From Ulota crispa (lineage: Eukaryota; Streptophyta; Bryopsida; Orthotrichales; Orthotrichaceae), in assembly GCA_963920765.1 (NCBI GenBank), contig OY987244.1:15130501-15194500 (forward strand): a DNA stretch of 64,000 nucleotides, read 5' to 3'. The notes below the pieces were generated by a model that worked only from the letters and a program-made list of their open reading frames with translations, was not told the DNA's origin and did no database searches. The translations under genes were made by a program, and so were the position numbers. Position 1 is the stretch's first letter; each line of letters begins with the position of its first letter. This document shows, in pieces, positions 23,757 through 35,526 of this stretch.

Positions 23757-24350
23757 AACAAATGCTAGCAACTTGATTCATTTATAACTTTTGAACTTTT
23801 ACTTTTGTCCAAATTTTATACTTCAGTTAAACTTGTACTCTACCCGTTGTATCAATAGGTCAATAGGGTGATGCATCAATTCTATGTCACATTACCCCTA
23901 TCACCATGCCCCTTGTCCTTGTGCCCCATATTCCCATGCTCCCCTATCCCCATGCCTCTATCCATGTGCCTCCCAGATTTTACTTTATTCCATTTATAAA
24001 TTTAGTTAAACTTGTACTCTACTCTATTTTACTTTACATCCAATATGGGATTCTTTTATCTACATAATAATTGAATATTAGGCAGTCAAAATTGTCAATT
24101 CCATAAGTGAGGAGGACAATTCCGCAAAGTTCATCATTAGTTCCACTTAAAAATAGAGTAGAGTACAAGTTCAACTAAAGTTATAAATGGAAAAAAGTAA
24201 AATCACCTACAACTATTTACTAGATGTTAACAACATGTCAGTGGCAATTGCATCATCACTGGCAATTGCACCAAAACTTTCTCTCGGCAAAAGAGGGTAC
24301 GGGGATAGGGGGTGGAGGGCATAATCCTGTTGGTACAACAAGTAGTATTG
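23757..24350. repeat. dispersed repeat with degenerate CCCCTATCCCCATG minisatellite, copy 1
   Basis: Contains a run of degenerate 12-14-bp units like CCCCTATCCCCATGC (about 23890-23970), flanked by unique-to-family runs such as TTAAACTTGTACTCTACTC and ACAATTCCGCAAAGTTCATC. Related blocks are at 25440, 26226, 29195 and 31060. Boundaries are approximate and the element class is unknown. Confidence 0.5.
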
Positions 24351-24493
24351 TTGTATACAATATATGATGATGATGAGATATAGAAAAAGGTTATGTTCTA
24401 TTCTTGGTTATCTTCTCCTATATATAGAAAAGGTTGTATTCTACTATTTATAATGATAATAGTAGTGTTATTAAAAAATATAATGTAACCTTC

Positions 24494-25420
24494 TTAACCC
24501 CTAAAGGACCATTGTCTGTTTGGGGACAAATGGGATTTTGGGCATGTACCTATGGCTAAACTACTTAGTGTGATTTTTTGAAACTTTTATTGAAGGTGAA
24601 GAACTCAAAGATCTATTTGGGAATGTAATTTTTTCTTTATTCTGACATTTGACAAAGAAGTTGTGCATGAAAATCTGGAAAATGCTGCTCCCCGGGCAGC
24701 CAAAAACTTCTTTAAATTTTTTATTTTTTTCAAATAAAAATCTGAAATAGGTTCTTTAGACTTATATTGACGTGGGGAGCTTTGAATCATTCAATTTTGA
24801 TAGATGAGATGAAAGTTATGAGGAGTTTTTGTTTACGAGTAGTTCTAGATTCTCTACTCTAAAATAAACTTTGAAGTCCTTTATTTTACTCAATTTTCAT
24901 TATTTTGGAAAAAAAACAAGACCTAAGAATGTAGATTGTTTACCACAACATTAAAATTGTTGGGATTTGCATTTTTCATCTTAATAATTAAATTCTTAAC
25001 AATTTAGTGTTTTGGCTCATTCTCTACTTCATTTTACTTACTATTTTTTCCCATATGTTGTATAGTTCCAATTGATATGAAAACTCTCCCACACATATCT
25101 AACTTGGTCTCCTACATGGGAAAAATAAGCCTCAACTTTGCGTGGAGTATTTTTTTGCTCTAAGAGTGGTCAAAGCCATCTGAAATTTTTAGGCAGCAGC
25201 AACAAAAAAAAAAATCTGCAATTCAGATGTAAATATCTCACTCATTTTTGTGTAGATTGAGCTAAATTTCTTACCACGTGTACCTCTTGTAGTCTATTGT
25301 CAGAGCTTATGGTTGAATTTTTGTAAAAAACTTTTTTCCTTACCATTGTACTTGCTACCCCAAAAGTGGCAGTTTTTTGTGTTTTTTGCAGAAAAAACGA
25401 CTTGGTCCTTTAGGGGTTAA
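24494..25420. mobile_element. TTAA-flanked element, copy F (about 928-bp subfamily)
   Basis: Starts TTAACCCCTAAAGGACCA and the right end on the minus strand is TTAACCCCTAAAGGACCAAG: 18 matching bases. Internally it matches copies G and J around GGGACAAATGGGATTTTGGGC. Its only open frames are short. Confidence 0.8.
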
Positions 25421-25439
25421 TAATATTATATAGTAAACT

Positions 25440-25680
25440 GATGTTTTATTTATTAGCTAGTTAACTCACAAAGGCTAGCAACGTCATTCATTTATAACTT
25501 TTGTACTTTTACTCTTGTCCAAAATTTATATGTTGGTTAAACTTATATTATGCACATTGTACCAACGGGTCAATAGGGTGATGCATCAATTCTATGCAAC
25601 ATCACCCCCTATCCACATGCCCCCTATCCACATGCCCCCTATCCATGTGCCCATATCCACGCGCGGGGGTTGCACTCCCC
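25440..25680. repeat. dispersed minisatellite-bearing repeat, copy 2
   Basis: The left part (GCTAGCAACGTCATTCATTT, then CTTTTACTCTTGTCC) matches copy 1. It is followed by GTCAATAGGGTGATGCATCA and tandem CCCCTATCCACATG units. It ends near a short GC-rich run. Confidence 0.5.
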
Positions 25681-26225
25681 GTTTTTTTTATTACATGTGC
25701 AATCAACATTTTTGACCACTATCTTTATATTGTAAACAATCAGTTAAGTTGTTTGAAAATTTTATAGTGTGTTTTCTATATTGAAAGTTTACATTGTGAA
25801 TTAATGAAATTTTTCTTTATTCTAAACAATTACTTGCAAACTTTGGAAAAAAATAAATACGTTGTATAGCTGGAAAACAAAATCAACCCCTTACATTATA
25901 CAGTAAAAAAAGGTTTTAAACTACCAATAAATGAAGGTTTGGTTATAGTTTTTGTATACCAAAGTTGGATACACTTATTGTTCAAGTGCAATTTTGATAA
26001 GTGTTTGAAATGAAACTTCAAAAAATCTAGTGCAATTTTCAATTGCGCATTTGGATATCTTATTCATCTTAGTTGAATCCAAATTTTTCTCACATAAAAG
26101 ATACAATGATTTTGTGAGAACTCCCAAAAATTCAGAGCTAAATAAAAAAAATCAAAAAGCAAATAAGAAGTGAAAATTTTACTTGTTTGCACGTGCAAAT
26201 GTGTTGTATAAAAAATACATTGAAT

Positions 26226-26500
26226 GACCCCCCATGTATCCATGTACCTCTTTCCCCTTAGCCTCCTATCCATGTGCCCCCTATTCCCATGCCTAGTATC
26301 CTTGGGCTTCCCTTTCCCCATGCCCCCTATACTCATGCCCATATCCCTTTGCCCCTTGTCCATGTGCACCCTATCTCCATGCCCCCTATCCCTATGCCCT
26401 TATCCCCGTGCCTCCAAATTTTACTTTATTCCATTTTTAAATTTCGTTTATCTTGTACTCTACTCTATTTTACTTTACATCCAATATGAGATTTTTTTTA
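26226..26500. repeat. dispersed minisatellite-bearing repeat, copy 3
   Basis: About 14 degenerate units of the CCCCTATCCCCATG type (26240-26410), then the family tail TTTTACTTTATTCCATTT and TGTACTCTACTCTATTTTAC. Open frames here are Pro/Met/His-rich products of the repeat, not genes. Confidence 0.55.
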
Positions 26501-27226
26501 TATATATGATGATGAGATATAGAAAAATGTTGTATTCTATTCTTGGTTACAACCTTTTTGGCCAAGTTCCAATAAACCTGCAGCTAACAGAAGCTTTTCA
26601 CAAGGTCAACTTTCAGTGACCTATATATAGTTGTACTCTATTAATACATTCTTTATTATAGTTAGCTAGAGGTTAATTTAGTAAAGGAATCCCATGGACC
26701 AGTAGTAGAGAAAGACTTTTATTTCATGTCCTCTTTCCTTAGTATATAAGTGCTACTTGGAATAAGAAAAGAACTTACTTCTTTCTTGCAAGTTTTGGTT
26801 ATATATTATATGTGTCTTTGATATATTTTCTATTCCTAACACTTTTGGTTGCACCACTTGTGTATGTCGCCATTGGTACAACAGGTCTCAGCACTACTTT
26901 ATTTATAAAAATGATGTTGTACTACAAAATATTGTTATGATGTCGCTCTTTTGGCAATTATCTCTAGCACGATTGCCTCATGCCTTAGATTCTAGCTTCA
27001 TGCAGTAGATTCTTGCTTAGGTTTGTGTTAGAAATTGACTTGTTTTGTTTACAACGCTTCATTGTGGTTGGTGCTTGTGTTTATGGAATGTAGGATTTCA
27101 GCCATTGCAAGAAGCCTCAAAGTGTCCCTTGTGTTTGTTAAGGCAGCTGGCTATTTTTAAGGGAGGGAGATTGTTAGTGACTACTCTTGTTGGTGTTGAC
27201 GGAGGCTTGTCATTTATAAGGGCATA
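26501..27226. other. AT-rich intergenic stretch
   Basis: No gene, terminal repeat or RNA that I can support. Confidence 0.35.
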
Positions 27227-28154
27227 TTAATCCCTAAATTTTTGAGTGTTCTTTTGGGGGACAAATGAGATTTTGGGCAAGTGCCTACAGCTTCAATTTT
27301 TGTCTTGATTTTTTGAAACTTTTTCTGAAGATAGGAAAACACATTAGCTTTTGGAGAATATAATTTTTATTCCAATCCATGCCCAAAAGCAAAAGTTATG
27401 CCTAGATAAGCAAAAATTTATGGAGATCGGGCAGCAAAAAAAAATTACAAAACTTCTTTTTTTTTTCAAATTTTTTTCTTCTCATAGGTTATAGTTTTGT
27501 AAACATCTGAAGCTTTGATTCATTCCATTTGGACTAGTTTTGAAAAAGTTATGGACAATCTTGTTTTTTGGGCAATTCAAGCATCTTCTTGAAAAAGTAA
27601 CTTATAAACTTCATTTTTGAATGCAAGTTTAACATTTTTTCAAAAAAAAATGTTGAAAAGGGTGAAGTTTGCTGTGTAGAAAAATCTCATTGTTGGGATT
27701 ATTGTGTTTCAATTCCATTGCAAGGTTATTAACAATTTGAGTTTTTGTTCAATCTCAGACCTTCATCCACCTAATGATTTTTTTAAGAATGAGATTTAGG
27801 TATTTTTGGTTTTCATTTTTTTTTGAAGATTCTTAACTCAATTTCCCACCATAAAAATATAAACCTCAAATCTCTGTAGTGCAAAAAATTTAAGTTAAAA
27901 AGCTCAAAGTCAAATAATCTAGTCATGCAAGGTGCAAAGAAGCTTGTTTTTTACAATTCAATTGCAAATATCTTGCAATTTGTGCGGTCAAAGTTTATGG
28001 ATTTTTGTGTGCACATTCTTATACAAGTCTAGTACAAGATCCTACGGTTGGATATACAAAAAGACCAATTTTCAAACATTTGTACTCATTGCAATAGAAA
28101 TGACAGTTTTGGGTGTCTTTTGACAAATAAAGGCCCCAGGAATTTAGGGGTTAA
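27227..28154. mobile_element. TTAA-flanked element, copy G (about 928-bp subfamily)
   Basis: Starts TTAATCCCTAAATTTTTGAG and ends GAATTTAGGGGTTAA. Long runs of its interior are identical to copy J (37467-38397) in opposite orientation, for example ATCTCAGACCTTCATCCACC, so the two copies arose recently. No coding capacity. It ends 60 bp before the PB1 gene model. Confidence 0.85.
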
Positions 28155-28214
28155 TCTACCAACAATTTGCTGAGCTTTTGGTGCATATTTGGTTATAATT
28201 CAATTAGAGGAGCC

Positions 28215-28746
28215 ATGGATATTGTCCATAACACGATAAAGGTTTGTGTTTTGTCTCCAGTTGTTCTTTTACAAAAATTTCAAAATTTCTTCCTATTTCT
28301 CAAGATTTGCTTGATGTCAGCACAATTGGGGTTTAGAATGAATTTAATTGTACATTTGCAATGATCATTGTTTCACTCTCTTCAGGTTTCTAATATGTAT
28401 GCCGTAAGTACTATTATTGTTTTTCTTTGTATTGACAACAATAATTCTCAATTGTTTTCAATTCTTTCGACAGATTAAATATGGCACTCGCATAAGCCAT
28501 ATCGTCATGCGCAAAGTAATGTTCCAATGTAATTATCATCCCACTTTGGAGTTTAGCATGCTTGAAAATACCACCCGCCGTAAATTCAGAATATCTGAAA
28601 CATCCAAACTTAACATGGTTTACACGGATATAAACAATGATGAGGTGATCATCACTGACGATGAAGATCTCCAAGTCGCAATAAACCAAAAATTGAGTCC
28701 TCTTTGCGTGACAGTTTGGGTTCCAAAATCACATCAATCGGCATAA
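28215..28746 (+). CDS. small PB1-domain protein (NBR1-type PB1) or gene fragment
   Basis: Exon 28474-28746 follows a good CGACAG acceptor and encodes a PB1 fold: it starts IKYGTRISHIVMRKV, with the conserved lysine of the basic face, and later has VYTDINNDEVIITDDEDLQV, the acidic OPCA motif, ending VTVWV. PB1 domains pair with each other, basic face to acidic face; the closest pattern I know is the N-terminus of plant NBR1 autophagy receptors. Two tiny upstream exons fit in phase: 28215-28241 (MDIVHNTIK) and 28386-28403 (VSNMYA), giving 105 residues. A shorter model starts at the ATG at 28395. The stop comes soon after the domain, so the ZZ and UBA parts of NBR1 are absent. A retained PB1-only gene or a broken NBR1 copy are both possible. 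The PB1 call is firmer than the small exons. Confidence 0.55.
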
Positions 28747-29194
28747 GGCAACTGTCCTTGTGAATGCAAGCAGCAAAGCTTTCATAGTTTTGCCTCATTG
28801 CATGATTAGCTTTGTATTGCAATTTGTCTATTTATATGTATATGCATAATGCACCAATTTGTGTCTTTGTTTGTTGCATTTATGTAGAGACAAAATGTTT
28901 AAGGTTTTTCTAAAGCCTTCTCTTGGATAGATATTGTTTAAGTTTATTTTGACATGATTGTTTGTGGATGCAGCATTAGCAAATGGCCTTGCATGTAACC
29001 ACTAAAGTGGCATCTTGAGATTGTATTTTCTATTTATAACGGAGTATGCCTTGCACGCATTTTGCGCAATGCCTCTAATTTTTTCCCTCTCTTTCTCTAC
29101 CTTTTCCTCTCCCTCCCCTCTTCAAATTTCTTAGTTTTGGTGCAGTTATGAGTTGCATTCAATGCATGTAGCACTAAACAATAGTTTAACAAGT
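28747..29194. other. 3' flank of the PB1 gene model
   Basis: Presumed 3' UTR and intergenic sequence. Nothing else recognised. Confidence 0.35.
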
Positions 29195-29462
29195 ATAAAC
29201 CTAAAAATAGAGTATAGTACAAGTTTAACTAAAGTAAAAAATAAAAATAAAAATAGAGTAGTATACAAGTTTAAACAAAGTATAAAATTTGGGCAAAAAG
29301 TAAAAGTACAAAAGTTATAAATGGAATTTTTGGGTAACTTTGAATTAGATTGCTAGTGTTTGTGAGTGAAACAATTTTAATTTTTAAATTGGCACATTTT
29401 GTGATAAGAGTGCTATTGCAAGGATATTTTTGTTGCCTCCGTTGGTACAATGGATACATAAA
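29195..29462. repeat. dispersed repeat related to the minisatellite family, reverse orientation
   Basis: Carries the inverse of the flank seen in copies 1 and 2 (AAATAGAGTAGTATACAAGT, AAAGTACAAAAGTTATAAAT) and ends near CCGTTGGTACAATGG. The minisatellite core is missing. Confidence 0.45.
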
Positions 29463-31055
29463 CTAGATCTAACATAGTTCTAAAAGGGGCAATGTATGCA
29501 TGGTTCTAGAAGGGACAATTTACCAGTTTACGCATGGTACGTATATTTCTAAAAGGTGCAATATTTGTAAAATTTTAGAAGGGGGCATCAAAAATCAAGG
29601 AGAATTGACTATCAACACAAAATCATATCTTGTTGAAATGGCAAAATAGTCAACTAAAGTTTGAAATTATTAGAAGAAAAAAAAAGGTAAAAGCTTACAA
29701 CTTGTCAACATTTTGAGAACATTTTTTATAAGTTGAGTTCATGGGTGATTGCAAGAAAGACTTCACGTTTTTGTCTCAAAATGCCTCTTTTTGGGTGTAA
29801 TACTTGTAGTACTGGTAGTACTGCAAGTACTATAGAGCATCCCATCCCAGATCTATTGGGAATGAGGCACGTGGCATGTCATTTAGGAAGGCCAATTATC
29901 AGTAATGGCAATTCAATGAATGGATGAAAAAAAAACTCACATCCTTAAATGATGTCAGTGGCCATTGGTACTAAGTAGTGCTAGTTAATGGAGGGGAATA
30001 CTACGCAAGCATGTGGAGCAAAAATCACTAGAATTTCTAGGCTGCCATGTTTTCAATTTTAGTAATTACAAAAAACCCCAAAAAATAAAATAAAAAATGG
30101 CCATTTTTGCTCTATTCAAGACACTTGGATTGATGAAATTGCTTTCTTGGGGAAGTTTGTTTTCTTTCTCCAATGCTTGACCAAAAAATGCCCACTTTGA
30201 GAGCATGTGGAAGGCAAAGAATTTACAATTTCCTAAAACCCTTCTACAAATCCATGTAATGCTCTATGATGAACAACTTCCCTGATTTGTGGCATGAGAT
30301 TTGCTTTTTTGGACCCAAAATAATACTAAAAACCCTCAAAACGGTCAAGGTAGATACCTATTTGAGGGTTGCTTATAATAGAAAAATCATTTTCAAAAAC
30401 ACCAAAAAATCATTAAATGTCAATAACTTGCATGTTCAGGTTACCCTAACATGATAAATCAATATGACTTCTTTTACAAAAGTTACAAGCAAAAAACAAG
30501 ATACAGAAGGTGAGGGGGACAGAATGTAATACATGTCATTCTTGCAATCACCCACATGCATATTTTATGCATGCAACTCTAGTTTTTCTTTCCCCTTAAA
30601 TCCACAACCAACAAATGAGAATGCCTTTGAACACACAGTCAAACTCTAGACACGTACCAATTCTAATGACAACTCAAACATGTGAGATTCCTCATCTTCT
30701 TGAAACCCCAACATTTTGAGAGGTCTTTTTAGGTTGATGGAGATTTTGCAGTAGTACGTATGAATACATATGAATTTTATTGCTCTTTTTATTTTGAATC
30801 TGCCTTTGATTAGCAATTGCAATTGAAACCAAGTCCTTGCAGCCATTAGAACTTTCACCAGAATTATCTTTAAGTTTGTGAAAATAATACTAGCTCCTAA
30901 AGTCTACAATTTTACAAAACCTTTGAGTAGAAATGGGGTTGCATATAGGCCATAATAGCTGTTCTCAATTTCTCATTTTGAAATTACATAACAAAATCTA
31001 TATATATAATTGAATTGGCGGCGGGGGCAATGGTGGTGGTTGTTGTCACATTCAA
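29463..31055. other. AT-rich intergenic stretch
   Basis: No gene recognised. A small self-complementary run around AGTACTGGTAGTACTGCAAG lies near 29810. Confidence 0.35.
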
Positions 31056-31059
31056 CAAT

Positions 31060-31320
31060 TTCATAGGTAAGGACGACAATTCCGCAAACTCCATCTTTAG
31101 TTCCACTTAAAAATAGTATAGAGTTCAAGTTTAACAAAAGTTATAAATGGAATAAAGTAAAATTTAAGGCCACGGGGATGGAGGGGCATATGGATAGGGG
31201 GCATGGGGATAGGGGCATGGGAATAGGGGGTCACGAGGATAGATGGGCATATGGATAGGGGCCACGGAGATAGGGGTAGGAGGCATAATCCTGTCCGTAC
31301 GACGGGCAATACACTAATTG
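31060..31320. repeat. dispersed minisatellite-bearing repeat, copy 5, reverse orientation
   Basis: Family flank CGACAATTCCGCAAACTCCA, then about ten CATGGGGATAGGGG-type units, then GGCATAATCCTGTC, which also ends copy 1 near 24320. Confidence 0.5.
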
Positions 31321-31659
31321 TACATAATATACAAGCATCCAATATTAATAATGCCTTAATTGTTACACCTAAAGTGTGAGCATGAATGGTTAATTAAGAT
31401 AAGGTAAGCCATAAGTAAAGTAGTTTATTTGGAGAAATAACTAAATGTGTGTTATTAAATCCACCATTTTGTATTCATTTCATCATGTATTGTGCTTGAT
31501 TTTGAAGGTGGTCTTGCTATTTTTTTTTTATTGAGGTTCTACCACAATGAACTTAAAAATCAATCATCTATCCAAATTTTCTTCCTCCACATTAGTATAT
31601 CTTGTCATGCATGTGCTAAAAATTGCATGTTTTCTTCATTCAAATTTGAGTCACTGGGG

Positions 31660-31985
31660 GGTTTCAAACATAAAATATGGCCTTCAAACTTCTCACCTCA
31701 GAGGATCTCTGCTCACTAGTGAATTATTTTTGTTCCCTTGCACGCGCAAAGTCTGAGACACTCGTGAATTTGCAAAAAAATTTGGGAAAGAAGTTTCAAG
31801 ATTTGAGGACGCAGGTGAATGAGCCTCGCGAAATCACAAAAGTGAGGTTCTGAAATTCACTCCTCACATGTATCATGTTAGGAGTGAAGTCCAAATGTGA
31901 GTCACCTTGCGGTTCACTAATGAATTCAAAAAGATGAATCCCAATGTGAATCACTTAAAAAATTTGATGTTTGAAGCCCCTATTT
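31660..31985. repeat. MITE with GGGGCTTCAAAC ends, copy 1
   Basis: Left end GGGGGGTTTCAAACATAAAA, right end GTTTGAAGCCCCTA. The interior matches 57906-58233 in the opposite orientation (GGATCTCTGCTCACTAGTGA; TCACTCCTCACATG-type run). About 325 bp, non-coding. Confidence 0.65.
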
Positions 31986-32754
31986 ATTTACTTTGCTACA
32001 ACAAGTGATAATTGTAAGCGCCAATAATTTGATCTTTATTTTATTTTATTTTATTCAAATGATTCAACTTTTTACAAATAAAAATTGTCGATCTTAGTTT
32101 TTCTACTTGAACCTAAAGATAAGCTATTATTACACTGCAGCTTGTCATGGATTTTGGTCACAAATTGGTACTCAAGTTTATATTAGGGGATTTCAAAGCT
32201 TGTTGAACAAGCAAGATATCTTTTCCTTTTTGTCCATTGTTAGTAAGAGAAAATTTAATCCTCCTTCTCTCGTAGTGGTTTGAAGGCTTATGTCTCATCT
32301 TTTCCTCAAATTTTTATGCAAAAAACGCCCACGCTTGCATTTTTCTACACCTTGCCTAGATGCAAAAGACTCTCATGTCCTCTCATGAAAAAATGCAGTT
32401 TGCGTGATAAAAAACCTTAGTAATCTCCTCAAAAAACGCACTTAACATTCTCAGTCCTTAAAAATTGCCTCAATAGTTTTCCTTGAGTTTTGAAATCCCG
32501 TATTGCATTCAAAAAATATCTAAATAGCTCAAAAGTGCTTTTTATTGTTATTTAGGATTTGTGACTAAGTTGAACCCAGCAAAGAATCAAAAGATTGGAC
32601 TAGACTTGGGCACAAATTTACATAAAAATCAATGCCATTGTTAACCGGAATTATAAGCCTCATGCAAACAGCTGATAGTTAGACATGTTTGTGAGTTTTT
32701 GCACTGCTTGGTATTAGGATTGTAATGAGTTCAGGCGGTTTAAAATAGAACACC
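31986..32754. other. AT-rich intergenic stretch
   Basis: Nothing recognised. Confidence 0.35.
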
Positions 32755-33003
32755 GTCTTAGGTAAAATGGGAAAAACAATACATTCTGGGATTTTCACTA
32801 GTTTTGCCATTATGTATATATTAGCATATCACAAAAAATAAGCATGCTATTTCTTATAGAATAGTGAAGTCTTAGTGATTGCTTCTAAGAACTTCAATAA
32901 TTACAACTTTTGAGTAATAGTTATGCTTACACTTACTAATGCAAGATTAAGGTGGAGTGCAAAATGGTCCCTCCCTTTTTTTTCCCAATTTATCTAACAT
33001 GAA
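32755..33003. repeat. inverted-repeat element, ATTGGGAAAAA family
   Basis: Left end TCTTAGGTAAAATGGGAAAA, right end on the minus strand CATGTTAGATAAATTGGGAA. About 249 bp. Matches the ends at 43861-44110. Confidence 0.55.
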
Positions 33004-34459
33004 CATATTAGGTTATAAATATTATTTTCAAAACTTTTGGTCAACCACAATGTGAAGTCTCTAAAGGTCAAGACCAAAGTCCAAATCCATAACATTCACT
33101 TTCTAAAAGTAGACCTTCCAATCTGATGGTCAAAATCTTATCAATTTTTGACTATTTTTTATTATAAAAAAATCAATGACCTCTTGAACATAGTTTGAGT
33201 CTCCATTTTTGCTCAACTCAAATTTCTTTTGAGAAGCCATTGCTTTGGTTGAAAATATGATGCCTTTGTAAGAGCATAATTATCCACTAGTTCACTATAA
33301 ATGGGCAAATAGCATGCTCAGTGGCTTTTGTCCTTGTCTTAGATCTCCATAGGTGGCACTCTCTTGCACACAATCCAAGCGGCCTTGCTCAAAGACCTCC
33401 GAGGATGTTGAGCTGCTGCAACCCCAAGATTTTTGAGAGAGCAGAGTTTGCAATCTTTTGCAGTCTATTTTGAGAAAAATTGTTGGCAGAGTCGCAATTC
33501 ATGACAATAGTGATCTCATCGTAGGCCCCATTGTGCTAATGAGCTGTTTCAACCCCTCTAAACTGCAGGCGTGGCAGCCCATGCACAAAACCCAAGACAT
33601 TGCTTTCTTGAAAATAATCTCTTTCCCAGCAGGCGTGTTATTTTCCTAGGGCACCACTAGACTTCCGCGGTCTCGCCACACATAACTTCTCATGTTGTGC
33701 CTTCTCAATCACTTCTCTCATGTGCTATTCTCACTAGTCCGATAGAGATTCTCTAAACAAAAAGAGAGTAACAAGCTTTGGACTTTGACCTGTAATATGA
33801 AGGATTGAGAAGCCAAAGTCTTGATTCCTTGCAAAGTATTTATTTCTTGTAATCTTATTGTTGAAAATTGAGTACCTCACAAGTCACAACCTTTGGCCAT
33901 AGTGTGAAGAGGCCCTATTTTAGGGCATGTGAATCCAAAAGCTGAATTTAAAAGTTCTAAATTTGATGGAAAAGTGGTGAAACAAAAATTCCCGTTATTT
34001 TCCCCATGGTAAAGAATGAAGGTTGCACGCGCAATGTTAAATTGTGCCCACAAAAGTGGGCGGAGCCTATGTAGAGCTTGGAGCAGGGTAAGGGCTTGGC
34101 TGCCCAAACACAACCGTCTTCCATGTCAGGTCCCGTCAAGCCCCTATGTCTTGTGCAGTACAGCCCTTGTCATACCCCTGCGTCTTGCGCAGTACAATCC
34201 GCCAGCTCTCTTGACAAAACAACTTGTAAGAGAGTGGGGGTTTATCCCACATTGTTTGGCGTTGTGGGTGAGTTACTTTGGGTACAAGGAGGACCACTTG
34301 AAAGAGAAGAAACACACATTCAATTGCATTTCTCTCTAAGCAAAAATCTACACCAAGAGCAAGAATTACCAAGCACCACAATCTACAAAGTTTTCACCCT
34401 TGCAAAGCCCACAAACTACTTGGTAAAAATTTCAGCAAGTCTTCAAATTGTATATATGT
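33004..34459. other. intergenic stretch with no supported gene
   Basis: Open frames of up to 127 codons overlap near 34016-34461 on both strands but have no recognisable domain. Part of the span is a 40-bp direct duplication (CCCCTATGTCTTGTGCAGTA then CCCCTGCGTCTTGCGCAGTA, 34141-34195). A TAAGAGAGTGGGGGTTTATC run looks like a retrotransposon LTR edge, but no second LTR is seen. Confidence 0.35.
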
Positions 34460-34658
34460 GATAATGTCACAAAAAGTACAAATGTGATATTATAGAGGTC
34501 AAGATGTGATATTACAAAGGTCACTATGAACGTATCTACAATATCACACAAAGTGAAGATGTGGTATTAAAGAGGTTATGCTATGATACTATTGTGATAT
34601 TAAGGAGGTTATGCTATGATACTATTGTGATATTAACGAGGCTAGGTTGTGATATTAA
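34460..34658. repeat. degenerate tandem array of GTGATATTA units
   Basis: GTGATATTA or close variants recur at 16-38 bp spacing. The last part is a clean 33-35-bp repeat (GAGGTTATGCTATGATACTA). Copy H of the TTAA family begins in the TTAA of its final unit. Confidence 0.6.
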
Positions 34659-34995
34659 CCCTTAAAGGACGGGGCGACTATTATACATACTATGTACGGT
34701 GCTGTATAATTGGCATTTGCTACCAATAATTTTGTTTAAATTTAGGATCTTGACTACCTCACTAGAATGGCATTGATCTATATTCTAACTTCTTTGTTGA
34801 TCTCAAATGTAATAGAGGTGTGGATGCACTTCAAATACAAGAAATATACTTTATATTGTATCTGTCACAAAGGGCTGCCTTGTCCTTTAGGGATTCAAGA
34901 GAATAGTGTCTCTACAAAGGATACTACTCAAATCTCAATGACCACTGTAGCATCACAGCCTATTCTCTTTAAGGCCTCAAGGCTTTAGGGGTTAA
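34655..34995. mobile_element. TTAA-flanked element, copy H
   Basis: Starts TTAACCCTTAAAGGACG and ends GGCTTTAGGGGTTAA. 341 bp. Inner ends match less well than in other copies. Confidence 0.6.
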
Positions 34996-35526
34996 GCTGT
35001 TAAGGGCAAGAGGGGAGTATCCAAAAAATTCATAAATACCTTATGCAAAAGTATTGTTGAGACTAGGGTTCAAAGTTGGAATTAGCAATATGGTCGACCT
35101 AGACCTTGAATAAAATTCTACCTTCTTTGACACCAAAACTTCCAAAACATGTTATCATGTAAGAGCATCTCTTGCCACCTGCCAAATGAGCCTTGCGGGT
35201 TCAACTCGTAACAACTTTTTTGTTTCAACTCTTCAACAGCAAGTTAGCAAAGTACTCATCAATGTGCAGGTACGAGGCCTTTTAGGCTGAACCACAATCA
35301 CAAAAAAATTCAGCTTTGTACAGGTCCCCTTTACAGCCCTTGTCATGCACAATAAGTAAAAATGAAGAAGTTAGGGCGGGAGCGCTCCCTGGCGCTCCTG
35401 TTGTGCTGTTGTAGAGACTTCACATTGGGTTGCAAGAGAACTTCACACACTCTCTCTACTCCATGCTCTTGTCCCCTCCAAACCTAATTTCCAGGAGCTT
35501 CTTTAAGTTGGTGGCATGAGATGCTA

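Noticed and set aside
26224-26619. 131-codon Pro/Met/His-rich frame
   Set aside because: It is translation of the CCCCTATCCCCATG minisatellite, not a gene.
34195-34445. LTR retrotransposon edge suggested by a TAAGAGAGTGGGGGTTTATC run
   Set aside because: No second LTR, primer-binding site or polyprotein was found nearby.
34016-34461. Two overlapping plus-strand frames of 107 and 127 codons
   Set aside because: No domain, an internal direct duplication, and competing open frames on both strands.
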